The notes under the pieces: generated by a model
Seen by the model: the letters and a program-made list of their open reading frames with translations, nothing else
Databases searched by the model: none
Told to the model about the DNA's origin: nothing
Position numbers and translations under genes: made by a program
Part shown: piece after piece, positions 8,605 through 14,554 of the stretch
Numbering within the stretch: position 1 is the stretch's first letter
Layout: each line of letters begins with the position of its first letter
IMG/VR virus record: IMGVR_UViG_3300044825_000535
Location: 1 to 20,491 of that record
From: a virus
DNA length: 20,491 nucleotides
Reading direction: 5' to 3' (one strand)

Positions 8605-8613
8605 ATTATAGCA
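8605..8613 (-). promoter_or_regulatory. Putative extended -10 promoter element inside the adhesin array
   Basis: TGCTATAAT reads on the minus strand in the 47-nt gap between the stop at 8623 and the start at 8575. It is a full-consensus extended -10. No good -35 lies 17 nt upstream (ACGCAA), which extended -10 promoters tolerate. A start site near 8598 would leave a short leader that includes the Shine-Dalgarno of the 476-aa gene. It is inferred from the motif only. Confidence 0.4.
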
Positions 8614-8622
8614 TTGTTTTAT

Positions 8623-9897
8623 TTACTTTGCGTATCTGACTATTACAACGCCTGAGCCGCCTGCTCCACCAAGACTCGGAGTAAATCCATTTCCTCCTCC
8701 GCCCCCATTTCCAGTATTTATTGTTGCTGTTGCTCCATTTGTAGCACCAGTAGTATTTCCTCCTGCACCACCAGTTGCATAGACAACTGATGTTCCAGTA
8801 ATTGATGATGTTGCTCCAGCACCACCTGCTGCTCCAGAACTTGAATTAGCAACTCCACCGATGGCTGTTGCTCCACCTCCACCGCAACCGCCTAAACCAG
8901 CAGAACTTGTTTGGCTTCCGCCAGCAAATCCCTGTCCTGCTGTTCCAGCGCCGCCAGCGGGGAGAACTCCAAAAATATCTCCGTTACCAGCGCCACCGCC
9001 AGAACCACCGTTGCCAGCATTGGTATCTTGGCGAGAGCCAAAACCTCCACCTATCGCTGTATAAAGAGAGCCAAAAACTGTATTGTTTCCATTAGAACCA
9101 TTAGTAAACTGGCTTCCGCCACCAGCACCACCACCACCGATAGTAATGGTTTGAGCAGAAGATAAAGAAACTCCAGTATAGGACAAATAACCACCAGCAC
9201 CACCACCACCAGCACCTCTTGAAGAAGAAGTTGCTCCAGCACCGCCGCCGCCACCGCCTGCTACAACAAGCAAATCACAACTAAGTGTTTGTAACGGTGT
9301 AAAAACGCCACTTGCATTGAAGAGGTGATAAACATGCGTATCCGTATCATACACTGTTCCACCAGTAGCCTTAATTTGACTTCCTGTACGAGAAATTCCG
9401 TATAAAGTTGCTGAAGACCCATTAGCCAAATTACCGTTTAGTGCATTTAAAGTAATTGATGTAATAGCAGATGTGGTAGAATTAGAAATTGCTTGCATAA
9501 CTAAATATGCTTCTGCAGCATTATTTTCTGCAGCGCTATCAGACATATATATTTTAACAGAATTGTTTTTATAATTAGGTATATATACAAGATTATTTGA
9601 AAACGTAGATGCGGTAGCATTAGCAGCAGGAACTCTTCCAGACCAAGTTTGTTCAAAATTTGTATTGGCACTTGCAACTGAAGAACCATTTCCAGTTATA
9701 TTTCTATATGTATAACCACTTGTTAAACCGTTAACTTGAAGTCCAAGTCCATCCTCTACTGTTGCCCTTGTAGAACGAGCAGAAATAAATATTTGCAAAT
9801 CATCGTAAGTTTGTGGTATATTTGTAAATTGAATTGTAGTTTGACCACCACTTAATGTTATGGTTTCAATTTTTATTGCTGTTCCTTGTAATGCCAT
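8623..9897 (-). CDS. Glycine-rich adhesin, MALQGT type (cassette copy 1, third gene)
   Basis: I place the start at ATG 9897 (MALQGTAIKIETITLSGG, 424 aa), because it forms a TAATG overlap with the upstream stop and matches the MALNGT paralogue. The open frame extends 25 codons further, but those overlap the upstream gene and encode an Arg/Trp-rich shadow. The beta module occupies about 1-165 (IQFTNIPQTYDDLQIFISAR; ITSITLNALNG; ATLYGISRTG). The linker IKATGGTVYDTDTHVYHLFN and a glycine-rich domain (DLLVVAGGGGGGGAG to GSGVVIVRYAK) follow. Within it, QTITIGGGGAG replaces the usual YTVTIGAGG, GTAGQGFAGG is present, and the loop near 8774-8820 is the SITGTSVVYA type. It is probably a virion receptor-binding protein. 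No membrane segment or signal peptide is visible, as expected for a virion component. Confidence 0.85.
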   Translation of the reverse strand: MALQGTAIKIETITLSGGQTTIQFTNIPQTYDDLQIFISARSTRATVEDGLGLQVNGLTSGYTYRNITGNGSSVASANTNFEQTWSGRVPAANATASTFSNNLVYIPNYKNNSVKIYMSDSAAENNAAEAYLVMQAISNSTTSAITSITLNALNGNLANGSSATLYGISRTGSQIKATGGTVYDTDTHVYHLFNASGVFTPLQTLSCDLLVVAGGGGGGAGATSSSRGAGGGGAGGYLSYTGVSLSSAQTITIGGGGAGGGSQFTNGSNGNNTVFGSLYTAIGGGFGSRQDTNAGNGGSGGGAGNGDIFGVLPAGGAGTAGQGFAGGSQTSSAGLGGCGGGGATAIGGVANSSSGAAGGAGATSSITGTSVVYATGGAGGNTTGATNGATATINTGNGGGGGNGFTPSLGGAGGSGVVIVRYAK

Positions 9898-11213
9898 TAG
9901 ACTAAGTACCTCACGATAACTATTCCTGAGCCGCCGCTGCCAGACGGACCAGCAACGCCTCCTGCTGACCATCCCCCTCCGCCGCCGCCAGCTGCACGAG
10001 TACCAGAAACTGCTGCTCTTGCAGCACCACCTGCAGAACCAGCGCCACCGCCACCATTTCCTCCAGAGTTAGGAGATGATGAAGATTCGTAAGTTGATCC
10101 TCCTCCGCCTCCTGCGTACCAAAATGTATTAGAAATATTTTGACCTGTTTGGGTAATAGATCCCCAAGATGAATAAGTGCTTGTGCCATTACCGCCAGTT
10201 CCTCCAGTATCAAAAGAACCGTTACCTCCTACTGCGCTTGCTCCACCACCACCGCCGCCTGCTCCGCGTCCAGAAGTAGCAAAACCACTACCACCAGCAA
10301 ATCCTTGACCCGATGTGCCAGAACCACCAGCAGATGCGGAACCTCCACCTTCACCACCACCGCCGCCGCCAGATCCTCCAGAAAGACCAGTAGAACCAGA
10401 GCCCCCGCCTCCGCCGCCGACTCCAGCAGTTAATGACGCAAAGGAGGAGTTGTTGCCTGAACCACCTCTAGTCACACTAGAACTTGTGCCTGCTCCTCCT
10501 GCGCCAACGGTTACAATACTGCGAGTATTGCTTGTTAGAGATTGCGAAGAGTGATAAACCAATCCTCCAGCGCCTCCTCCGCCACCATAAAAGTTGCCGC
10601 CTCCGCCGCCGCCACCTGCAACCACAAGAATATCGCAATTTATATTTTGCAAAGGTTCAAATAATCCAGAGGAAATAAATGCGTGATACCAATAAGTACC
10701 ATCATTTACAACGGTATCTCCACCAAATGCCTTCGGTGAGCCAGCGCCTATTCCATATAAAGTAAAGTTAGAGCCTGCGCTAAAAGTGTTAGCTGTGCTT
10801 GTATTAATAGTAATTGAGTTAATGGCAGAATTGGATCTCCATAGCCCAACAATTGCTTCTGTTGAAGTAGCAGCAGAAGAATGTCTGCTTATATAAATTT
10901 TATTAGTTGTACTATTTGAGTAATTTATAATTTGAATTATTGTCATTTGACGATTTGCAAAAGAATTAACTACATCAATATAAGAATCGGAATATCTACC
11001 TGTTGCAGCAGTAGAGCCTGTACCATAAAAAGCAGTACAGGAATAAAGTGCACTTGTATCACCATTAAATTTAATAGTTTTTGCATTTGAGCCACTAGCA
11101 ACTCCTTCAAAAATTAAGACAAGGTCAGTGTAGAATTGAGGTATGCCACTAAAAGTAATAGAGGTTGTAGAAGAAGAAATAGTTTGTGTTGCTATTGGTG
11201 TGTATGTAGACAT
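9897..11213 (-). CDS. Glycine-rich adhesin, MSTYTPIA type (cassette copy 1, second gene)
   Basis: This 438-aa protein begins MSTYTPIATQTISSSTTSIT and has the beta module with ITFSGIPQFYTDLVLIFEG and the end SNFTLYGIGAGS. The linker AGSPKAFGGDTVVNDGTYWY leads into a glycine-rich domain from about residue 198 (DILVVAGGGGGGGN) to GSGIVIVRYLV. The domain contains IVTVGAGGAG and GTSGQGFAGGSG. It carries the aromatic loop type (STYSSWGSITQTGQNI, then FWYAGGGGG) at about 10108-10190, unlike its N-terminal paralogue at 5805-7145. This loop type is otherwise found in 12411-13508 and 18369-19829. The start codon directly follows the upstream stop (TAAATG), so translation is probably coupled. A virion adhesin role is inferred. 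Confidence 0.85.
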   Translation of the reverse strand: MSTYTPIATQTISSSTTSITFSGIPQFYTDLVLIFEGVASGSNAKTIKFNGDTSALYSCTAFYGTGSTAATGRYSDSYIDVVNSFANRQMTIIQIINYSNSTTNKIYISRHSSAATSTEAIVGLWRSNSAINSITINTSTANTFSAGSNFTLYGIGAGSPKAFGGDTVVNDGTYWYHAFISSGLFEPLQNINCDILVVAGGGGGGGNFYGGGGGAGGLVYHSSQSLTSNTRSIVTVGAGGAGTSSSVTRGGSGNNSSFASLTAGVGGGGGGSGSTGLSGGSGGGGGGEGGGSASAGGSGTSGQGFAGGSGFATSGRGAGGGGGGASAVGGNGSFDTGGTGGNGTSTYSSWGSITQTGQNISNTFWYAGGGGGSTYESSSSPNSGGNGGGGAGSAGGAARAAVSGTRAAGGGGGGWSAGGVAGPSGSGGSGIVIVRYLV

Positions 11214-11846
11214 TTATACTACCCCATATAATGCAAAATTGCAGTTTGCTACGAGACTTCTTGCAAAGTCGCCGCCGCTGGCTATTCTTATGGATGTGAT
11301 AGCGTTTGTATTTCTCCATAAAGAAGAACTAAATCTGATATGACCTGGCTCTGTACCAGTTCCATTAGTCTCATTTCCACCTAAAATTTGCACAGCCTTA
11401 AATTTATTCGTATTTTTATAATCTAAGAAATCTGCAACAAATCCAGAAAACATGCCTGCAGTATGTCCAGAAGATGTTTGCGCCCCAAATATTCCACAAT
11501 TAAAATTTGATCCTGAACTGGCGGCAACGCTTACTCCATTTGCTTGTAGATAATGCCAAGAATAATTTGTACCGCTATCACCATTCAAGCGAAATGCAAG
11601 CGAGTCTTGTCCAGATGAAACTTCAGAACTTCTTGTAAGCATGCGAAGTTGAAGATGTGTATATGTTTGTGGAATGTTGGTAAACTCAACAAAAGATTGG
11701 GTAGAAGTAAGAGTAAACTCACCCAATGGAAACATGTTTCCTGTATCTGTTATAATTGGTGTGGATGTATTACCAGTTAAAAAACTTTTATATAAAGTTC
11801 TTTCTGTTTTAAATGTTCCTGGTGCAGATAATTTATATACGCCCAC
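11214..11846 (-). CDS. Single-module fibre protein with PLGEF/IPQTYTDL beta module (cassette copy 1, first gene)
   Basis: This 210-aa protein starts at GTG 11846, overlapping the upstream stop by one base (TAGTG), with GGAG repeated upstream. The first 37 residues (MGVYKLSAPGTFKTERTLYK onward) match nothing else in the window. Residues 38-210 are the beta module MFPLGEFTLTSTQSFVEFTN, IPQTYTHLQLRMLTR, LAFRLNGDSGTNYSWHYL, ending NCFALYGVV-like (actual NFALYGVV). The module is paralogous to residues 306-476 of the 476-aa protein at 7145-8575. There it is fused behind a MADKDF tag and two FN3 domains; here the MADKDF tag lies two genes upstream. A virion surface role is likely from context, but the module has no function I can name. 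Confidence 0.8.
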   Translation of the reverse strand: MGVYKLSAPGTFKTERTLYKSFLTGNTSTPIITDTGNMFPLGEFTLTSTQSFVEFTNIPQTYTHLQLRMLTRSSEVSSGQDSLAFRLNGDSGTNYSWHYLQANGVSVAASSGSNFNCGIFGAQTSSGHTAGMFSGFVADFLDYKNTNKFKAVQILGGNETNGTGTEPGHIRFSSSLWRNTNAITSIRIASGGDFARSLVANCNFALYGVV

Positions 11847-12148
11847 TATGAAATCTCCACTCCTGAGATGTGGAAGATCACCGTCGTTGCCGACGCAAGT
11901 CCTGTTATTGTTTCTGTGGCATTAATTACTTGCTTAATATCAATTACTGCTGAATCGTTTGCGCCTACTGTAATGTTTTCTGCAAGCTTTTGTCCGCCGA
12001 TTGAAAGAGTATATGTTGCTGAAGAACCTGCTGTATTTGTTACAACTATATTTGTAATAGATGTAGTAGTTGAGGAGGGAACAGTATAAAGAGTCTGTAC
12101 AGTAGTGGCTGCAGCTCCTCTAAATAATTTCTTTAATGTTGTTGGCAT
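11846..12148 (-). CDS. Small beta-rich phage protein ending HISGVEIS (100 aa)
   Basis: The protein begins MPTTLKKLFRGAAATTVQTL and is rich in Thr, Val, Ile and Ser with alternating hydrophobic positions, as in a beta-sandwich: SITNIVVTNTAGSSATYTLS, then IGGQKLAENITV, then VINATETITGLASATTVIFH. It is clearly paralogous to the 98-aa protein at 17657-17953; both end in ISGVEIS and both directly follow a MADKDF-type tag gene. Its function is unknown. Small beta proteins of this size in fibre loci are often structural adaptors, which would be consistent here but is inference. A strong GGAGG lies 4 nt before the ATG. Confidence 0.75.
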   Translation of the reverse strand: MPTTLKKLFRGAAATTVQTLYTVPSSTTTSITNIVVTNTAGSSATYTLSIGGQKLAENITVGANDSAVIDIKQVINATETITGLASATTVIFHISGVEIS

Positions 12149-12168
12149 AATTCCTCCAGTATATTATA

Positions 12169-12411
12169 CTATAATGCTCCTGCTAGGGTAAGAATTTGTA
12201 AATCTGTAATCGGTTGTGTGTCAAAAGAAACTGTTCCCCAATTAGTATTTGTTCCATCAGTTGTTAGATATTTTCCAGATTGAGAAGTTTGAACTGGCAA
12301 TAAAGCATTAAGAGCATTTGTTGATGATGTTTGTCCTGTTCCGCCTTCGGTAATTGGCAGGGGGGTTCCAAGATCTATTCCCTGTTTTACTTTAAAGTCT
12401 TTATCTGCCAT
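12169..12411 (-). CDS. Small tail-fibre-like protein with MADKDFKVK docking tag (80 aa)
   Basis: The protein begins MADKDFKVKQGIDLGTPLPI, followed by the fibre signature EGGTGQTSSTNALNALLPVQ and KYLTTDGTNTNWGTVS. The MADKDFKVK start is shared with 7145-8575 and, in altered form, with 17953-18357 and 18369-19829. The GGTGQT...NALLP segment is common in phage tail-fibre shafts. I infer that the conserved N-terminus attaches the protein to a common virion site. It always directly follows a glycine-rich gene in this window (TAATG overlap here). Its 80 residues make it much shorter than most fibre proteins, so it may be an adaptor rather than a complete fibre. Confidence 0.75.
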   Translation of the reverse strand: MADKDFKVKQGIDLGTPLPITEGGTGQTSSTNALNALLPVQTSQSGKYLTTDGTNTNWGTVSFDTQPITDLQILTLAGAL

Positions 12412-13508
12412 TATCCACCAACCTGAGATCTTGTATATCTAACAATTACTATTCCTGAGCCGCCGTTAGAACCAGCGTAAACTGGATTTCCTTGTCCTCC
12501 GCCACCTCCGCCACCAGTATTTGCTGAACCATTATTACTAAACAAGTCAAAATTTGTAGTTCCAGCACCACCACCGCCAGAGCCTCCAGTTCCACCTACT
12601 GTCCCCCCTTGTCCACCGCCTCCACCTGCGAACCAACGTGTTCCAGATATATTTTGTCCATATCCTGTTGCAGCTCCCCAGGTAGAGTACGATGAGGATC
12701 CAACTCCGCCATTTCCTCCAGTATTTGAAACTCCACCATTTGTAGCTGCTCCACCTGCGCCACCGCCACCTCCGCCAGATCGTGGAGCGCCACCGCCTAT
12801 ATCTTGAAATCCATTATTTCCAGAATTTCCCTGTCCAGCTGTTCCAGCGGCAAATTGTCCTGCTGGATTATATGCTCCTCCGCCGCCAGAGCCTCCTACC
12901 GCTGCAGTGTAATATGCAGAATTATTAAATCCTGCAGCATATCCGCCACCGACTGCTGCAGTTAAAGATCCGAATTGAGAATTACTGCCATTTGTTGGCA
13001 TTCCCCCTGCTCCATTTGATCCTGTTCCTCCAGCTCCAACTGTTACTGTATACGTTTGGCTAGATAAAGATTGTGATGTAAATGCTAAAAGGCCACCTGC
13101 TCCTCCTCCGCCTCCTGCTGCTCCACCTGCGCCACCTCCTGCAACAACTAAAATATCTGCGGTTATTGGACCATTTGATACCGATAGATTTCCAGTAGAA
13201 GAAAATGATCTATAATAATAAGTAGAATCGGAGGCTAAAATTCCTCCCGTCATAGAAGGAGTTAAAACTCCAACTGAGCCAATTAATTTCCAACCTTCAT
13301 TTGCAGTATACTGAATCAATCCATCTAAAGTTGTATCGTAATATAAATCACCAACAGCAGGAGATCCTGGACGATTTGCCGTGGTGCCACGAGCAAAGTG
13401 TCCATTTGCTCTTGTATTATGGCTAGAGATAGCCGCCGCTGTCTCTGTATCTGTCGCTAACGATGTAGCGGTAGAGAGAACGTTGGCAACATCTCTAGCC
13501 CTAGTCAA
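12411..13508 (-). CDS. Glycine-rich adhesin with MTRARD docking tag
   Basis: This 365-aa protein has a TTG start at 13508 (MTRARDVANVLSTATSLATD), supported by alignment with MSKARD in 14551-15855. Residues 1-30 are the docking-type tag and a short helical stretch. About 43-78 is the small beta repeat NRPGSPAVGDLYYDTTLDGL with GWKLIGS. A linker with TYYYRSFSSTGNLSV leads into the glycine-rich domain (about 115-360): DILVVAGGGAGG, YTVTVGAGGTG, GTAGQGNSG, the aromatic loop SSYSTWGAATGYGQNIS at about 12625-12700, and the end GSGIVIVRYTRSQVGG. The C-terminal SQVGG extension resembles SQIDG in 18369-19829 and differs from the shorter ends of the cassette genes. It is probably a virion adhesin. Confidence 0.85.
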   Translation of the reverse strand: MTRARDVANVLSTATSLATDTETAAAISSHNTRANGHFARGTTANRPGSPAVGDLYYDTTLDGLIQYTANEGWKLIGSVGVLTPSMTGGILASDSTYYYRSFSSTGNLSVSNGPITADILVVAGGGAGGAAGGGGGAGGLLAFTSQSLSSQTYTVTVGAGGTGSNGAGGMPTNGSNSQFGSLTAAVGGGYAAGFNNSAYYTAAVGGSGGGGAYNPAGQFAAGTAGQGNSGNNGFQDIGGGAPRSGGGGGGAGGAATNGGVSNTGGNGGVGSSSYSTWGAATGYGQNISGTRWFAGGGGGQGGTVGGTGGSGGGGAGTTNFDLFSNNGSANTGGGGGGGQGNPVYAGSNGGSGIVIVRYTRSQVGG

Positions 13509-13516
13509 TTATTTTA

Positions 13517-13912
13517 TTACTCCTCTGCTGGAAGCTCTTGATCTATTGTAATTACTTGCCAATTAAGGTCATCTTCTACCCACATATATGGGCCGCCCTC
13601 TGTTGGCATTGGTGTTGGGGCATTCCAAAGACATGTGTCTTCATCTAATACCCAAGAATCAAAAGGCTTTGGAGGAATGAATGCATCTCGTCCTGCATCA
13701 TATGTATATCCAATTCCTGCATAATTCTTACGAAGTGGAGTTCCACCATTTGAATGAACTCCGCCATGTGTATTATAGCTTGTCTTTACCCAAGTTCCAC
13801 CAAGATTTAAATCATTAGCCAAGAAGTCTTGACCACGATGCTCTTGATCATCTCCTACGACAAGAACTTGAACGACAACATTGTTTTCGTCAATTTGTGC
13901 AAAATGTGCCAT
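13517..13912 (-). CDS. Conserved phage structural protein, MAHFAxxDENN type (131 aa)
   Basis: The protein begins MAHFAQIDENNVVVQVLVVG and contains GGTWVKTSYNTHGGVHSNGG, LRKNYAGIGYTYDAGRDAFI, PPKPFDSWVLDEDTCLWNAP and a C-terminal MWVEDDLNWQVITI. This arrangement is familiar from T4-like cyanophages and other environmental phages, where it sits among tail-fibre genes; the biochemical role is not known to me. The SW...E..W.P.P.P...W...W pattern recurs in the 92-aa protein at 14276-14554. An ideal Shine-Dalgarno (AAAGGAGGT, 13919-13927) precedes the ATG, which suggests high expression. Confidence 0.8.
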   Translation of the reverse strand: MAHFAQIDENNVVVQVLVVGDDQEHRGQDFLANDLNLGGTWVKTSYNTHGGVHSNGGTPLRKNYAGIGYTYDAGRDAFIPPKPFDSWVLDEDTCLWNAPTPMPTEGGPYMWVEDDLNWQVITIDQELPAEE

Positions 13913-13933
13913 TTCTTTACCTCCTTTGATAAA

Positions 13934-14170
13934 TTAAATTACGAGAACTTCTGCTTCTTCTGCAGTTAATGGTTCTCCTGAAATAAGCTTTGCTTTTGCT
14001 GAAGCTTTAAGGGCAGCTTTTGCTGCTTCCGCCTCTTCACGAGCAGCCTGTTCTGCAGCGAATGCTGCTGCATCAGCTTCACGCTGAGCAATTTCTTCTG
14101 CTGTAAGAGGGACAATTGTTTGACGGCCTGTAGCACAGTCAACTACAATTTTTGTTAATGTTTCTGACAT
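13934..14170 (-). CDS. Small helical phage protein, Ala/Glu-rich (78 aa)
   Basis: The protein begins MSETLTKIVVDCATGRQTIV, then PLTAEEIAQREADAAAFAAE and a long Ala/Glu/Lys helix up to about residue 60. It ends with ISGEPLTAEEAEVLVI. The layout (short beta tag with a TG turn, a PLTAEE helix start, coiled coil, second TAEE turn) is common for small proteins beside phage fibre genes. An assembly or adaptor role is inferred, not shown. The 82-aa protein at 15858-16106 has a similar plan with little direct identity. GGAGG lies 5 nt before the ATG, and an extended -10 lies further upstream. Confidence 0.7.
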   Translation of the reverse strand: MSETLTKIVVDCATGRQTIVPLTAEEIAQREADAAAFAAEQAAREEAEAAKAALKASAKAKLISGEPLTAEEAEVLVI

Positions 14171-14190
14171 TTTATCCTCCTATCCGATAT

Positions 14191-14219
14191 ATTTTAGCAT
14201 TATATAATATATAAGTCTA
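14191..14219 (-). promoter_or_regulatory. Putative extended -10 promoter before the 78-aa gene
   Basis: TGCTAAAAT (14199-14191) with TAGACT (14219-14214) exactly 17 nt upstream closely resembles the element at 2582-2610 (TGGACT, 17 nt, TAAAAT). The predicted leader is about 14 nt and includes the GGAGG ribosome site. The element lies in the 105-nt gap 14171-14275, the largest gap in the array. It is inferred from the motif. Confidence 0.4.
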
Positions 14220-14262
14220 TTAGTTGTTTAGAATATCTAATTATTACTATTTTTGATCCACC
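14200..14262 (-). pseudogene. Remnant of the 3' end of a glycine-rich adhesin gene
   Basis: In the gap between the stop at 14276 and the start at 14170, one minus-strand frame encodes GGSKIVIIRYSKQLID (14262-14215) just after a TGA and with no start codon. It then runs to TAA at 14202-14200. This matches the C-termini of intact adhesins, GGSGIVIIRYTKSQIDG (18369-19829) and GGSGIVIVRYTRSQVGG (12411-13508), and the underlying bases also align. I read it as the tail of an eighth glycine-rich gene whose body has been lost. Conservation of 16 codons in a non-coding gap is hard to explain otherwise, although the tract is short. Confidence 0.65.
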
Positions 14263-14275
14263 TCAAAGGCATTGT

Positions 14276-14554
14276 CTACTCATAGGAATTTATTTCTACC
14301 CATTCTTGCCCCTGTTCATTCCACACAAAATTTAACCCATTAGGCTTTGGTTTTGGACAGATCCATTTACCTTCATTACGGGTCCATGATGCGAAAGGTT
14401 GTTCTGGGTAAAAGTAACCATCAACATAGTCTCCACCTATAACGGCGGGGTTTTCTTCGGCATATTCAATCCAACCAGTAGAATTCCACGATTCATTGCC
14501 GACAGAAATATTTATTACAACACTATTTTCATCCAATAAAGCAAAATTTTTCAT
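14276..14554 (-). CDS. Small phage structural protein, short relative of the 131-aa DENN protein (92 aa)
   Basis: The protein begins MKNFALLDENSVVINISVGN. It shares with the protein at 13517-13912 the xxFAxxDENxVV start and a C-terminal half with PFASWTRNEGKWICPKPKP and FVWNEQGQEWVEI. It lacks the central TWVKTSYN...GYTYD segment. The family accompanies fibre genes in environmental phages; its function is unknown. The ATG overlaps the upstream adhesin stop by four bases (ATGA), which implies coupling to the glycine-rich gene 14551-15855. Confidence 0.75.
   Translation of the reverse strand: MKNFALLDENSVVINISVGNESWNSTGWIEYAEENPAVIGGDYVDGYFYPEQPFASWTRNEGKWICPKPKPNGLNFVWNEQGQEWVEINSYE

Larger units (their letters stand above)
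8623..11735 (-). repeat. Adhesin cassette copy 1 (PLGEF module, MSTYTPIA gene, MALQGT gene)
   Basis: This is the counterpart of 4426-7660: MFPLGEFTLTSTQS module, MSTYTPIATQT glycine-rich gene, MALQGT glycine-rich gene. At DNA level a few short tracts remain nearly identical to the other copy, for example 10716-10747 against 6615-6646 (31 of 32 bases). The shared block starts near 11735 inside the 210-aa gene, because the N-terminal 37 residues of that gene have no match in copy 2. Confidence 0.8.

Noticed and set aside
9898-9972. N-terminal extension of the glycine-rich gene to 9972
   Set aside because: The extra 25 codons overlap the upstream gene and are Arg/Trp-rich; ATG 9897 forms a TAATG overlap and matches the paralogue start.
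11820-11846. MGVY at the start of the 210-aa protein and at the end of the 134-aa protein (17953-18357)
   Set aside because: Only four residues with weak DNA similarity; too short to claim a common origin.
12158-12170. 13-nt perfect palindrome containing TATAAT before the 100-aa gene
   Set aside because: A transcript starting there would begin within the GGAGG ribosome site, and short AT palindromes are expected by chance in this sequence. It could still be an operator, but nothing else supports that.
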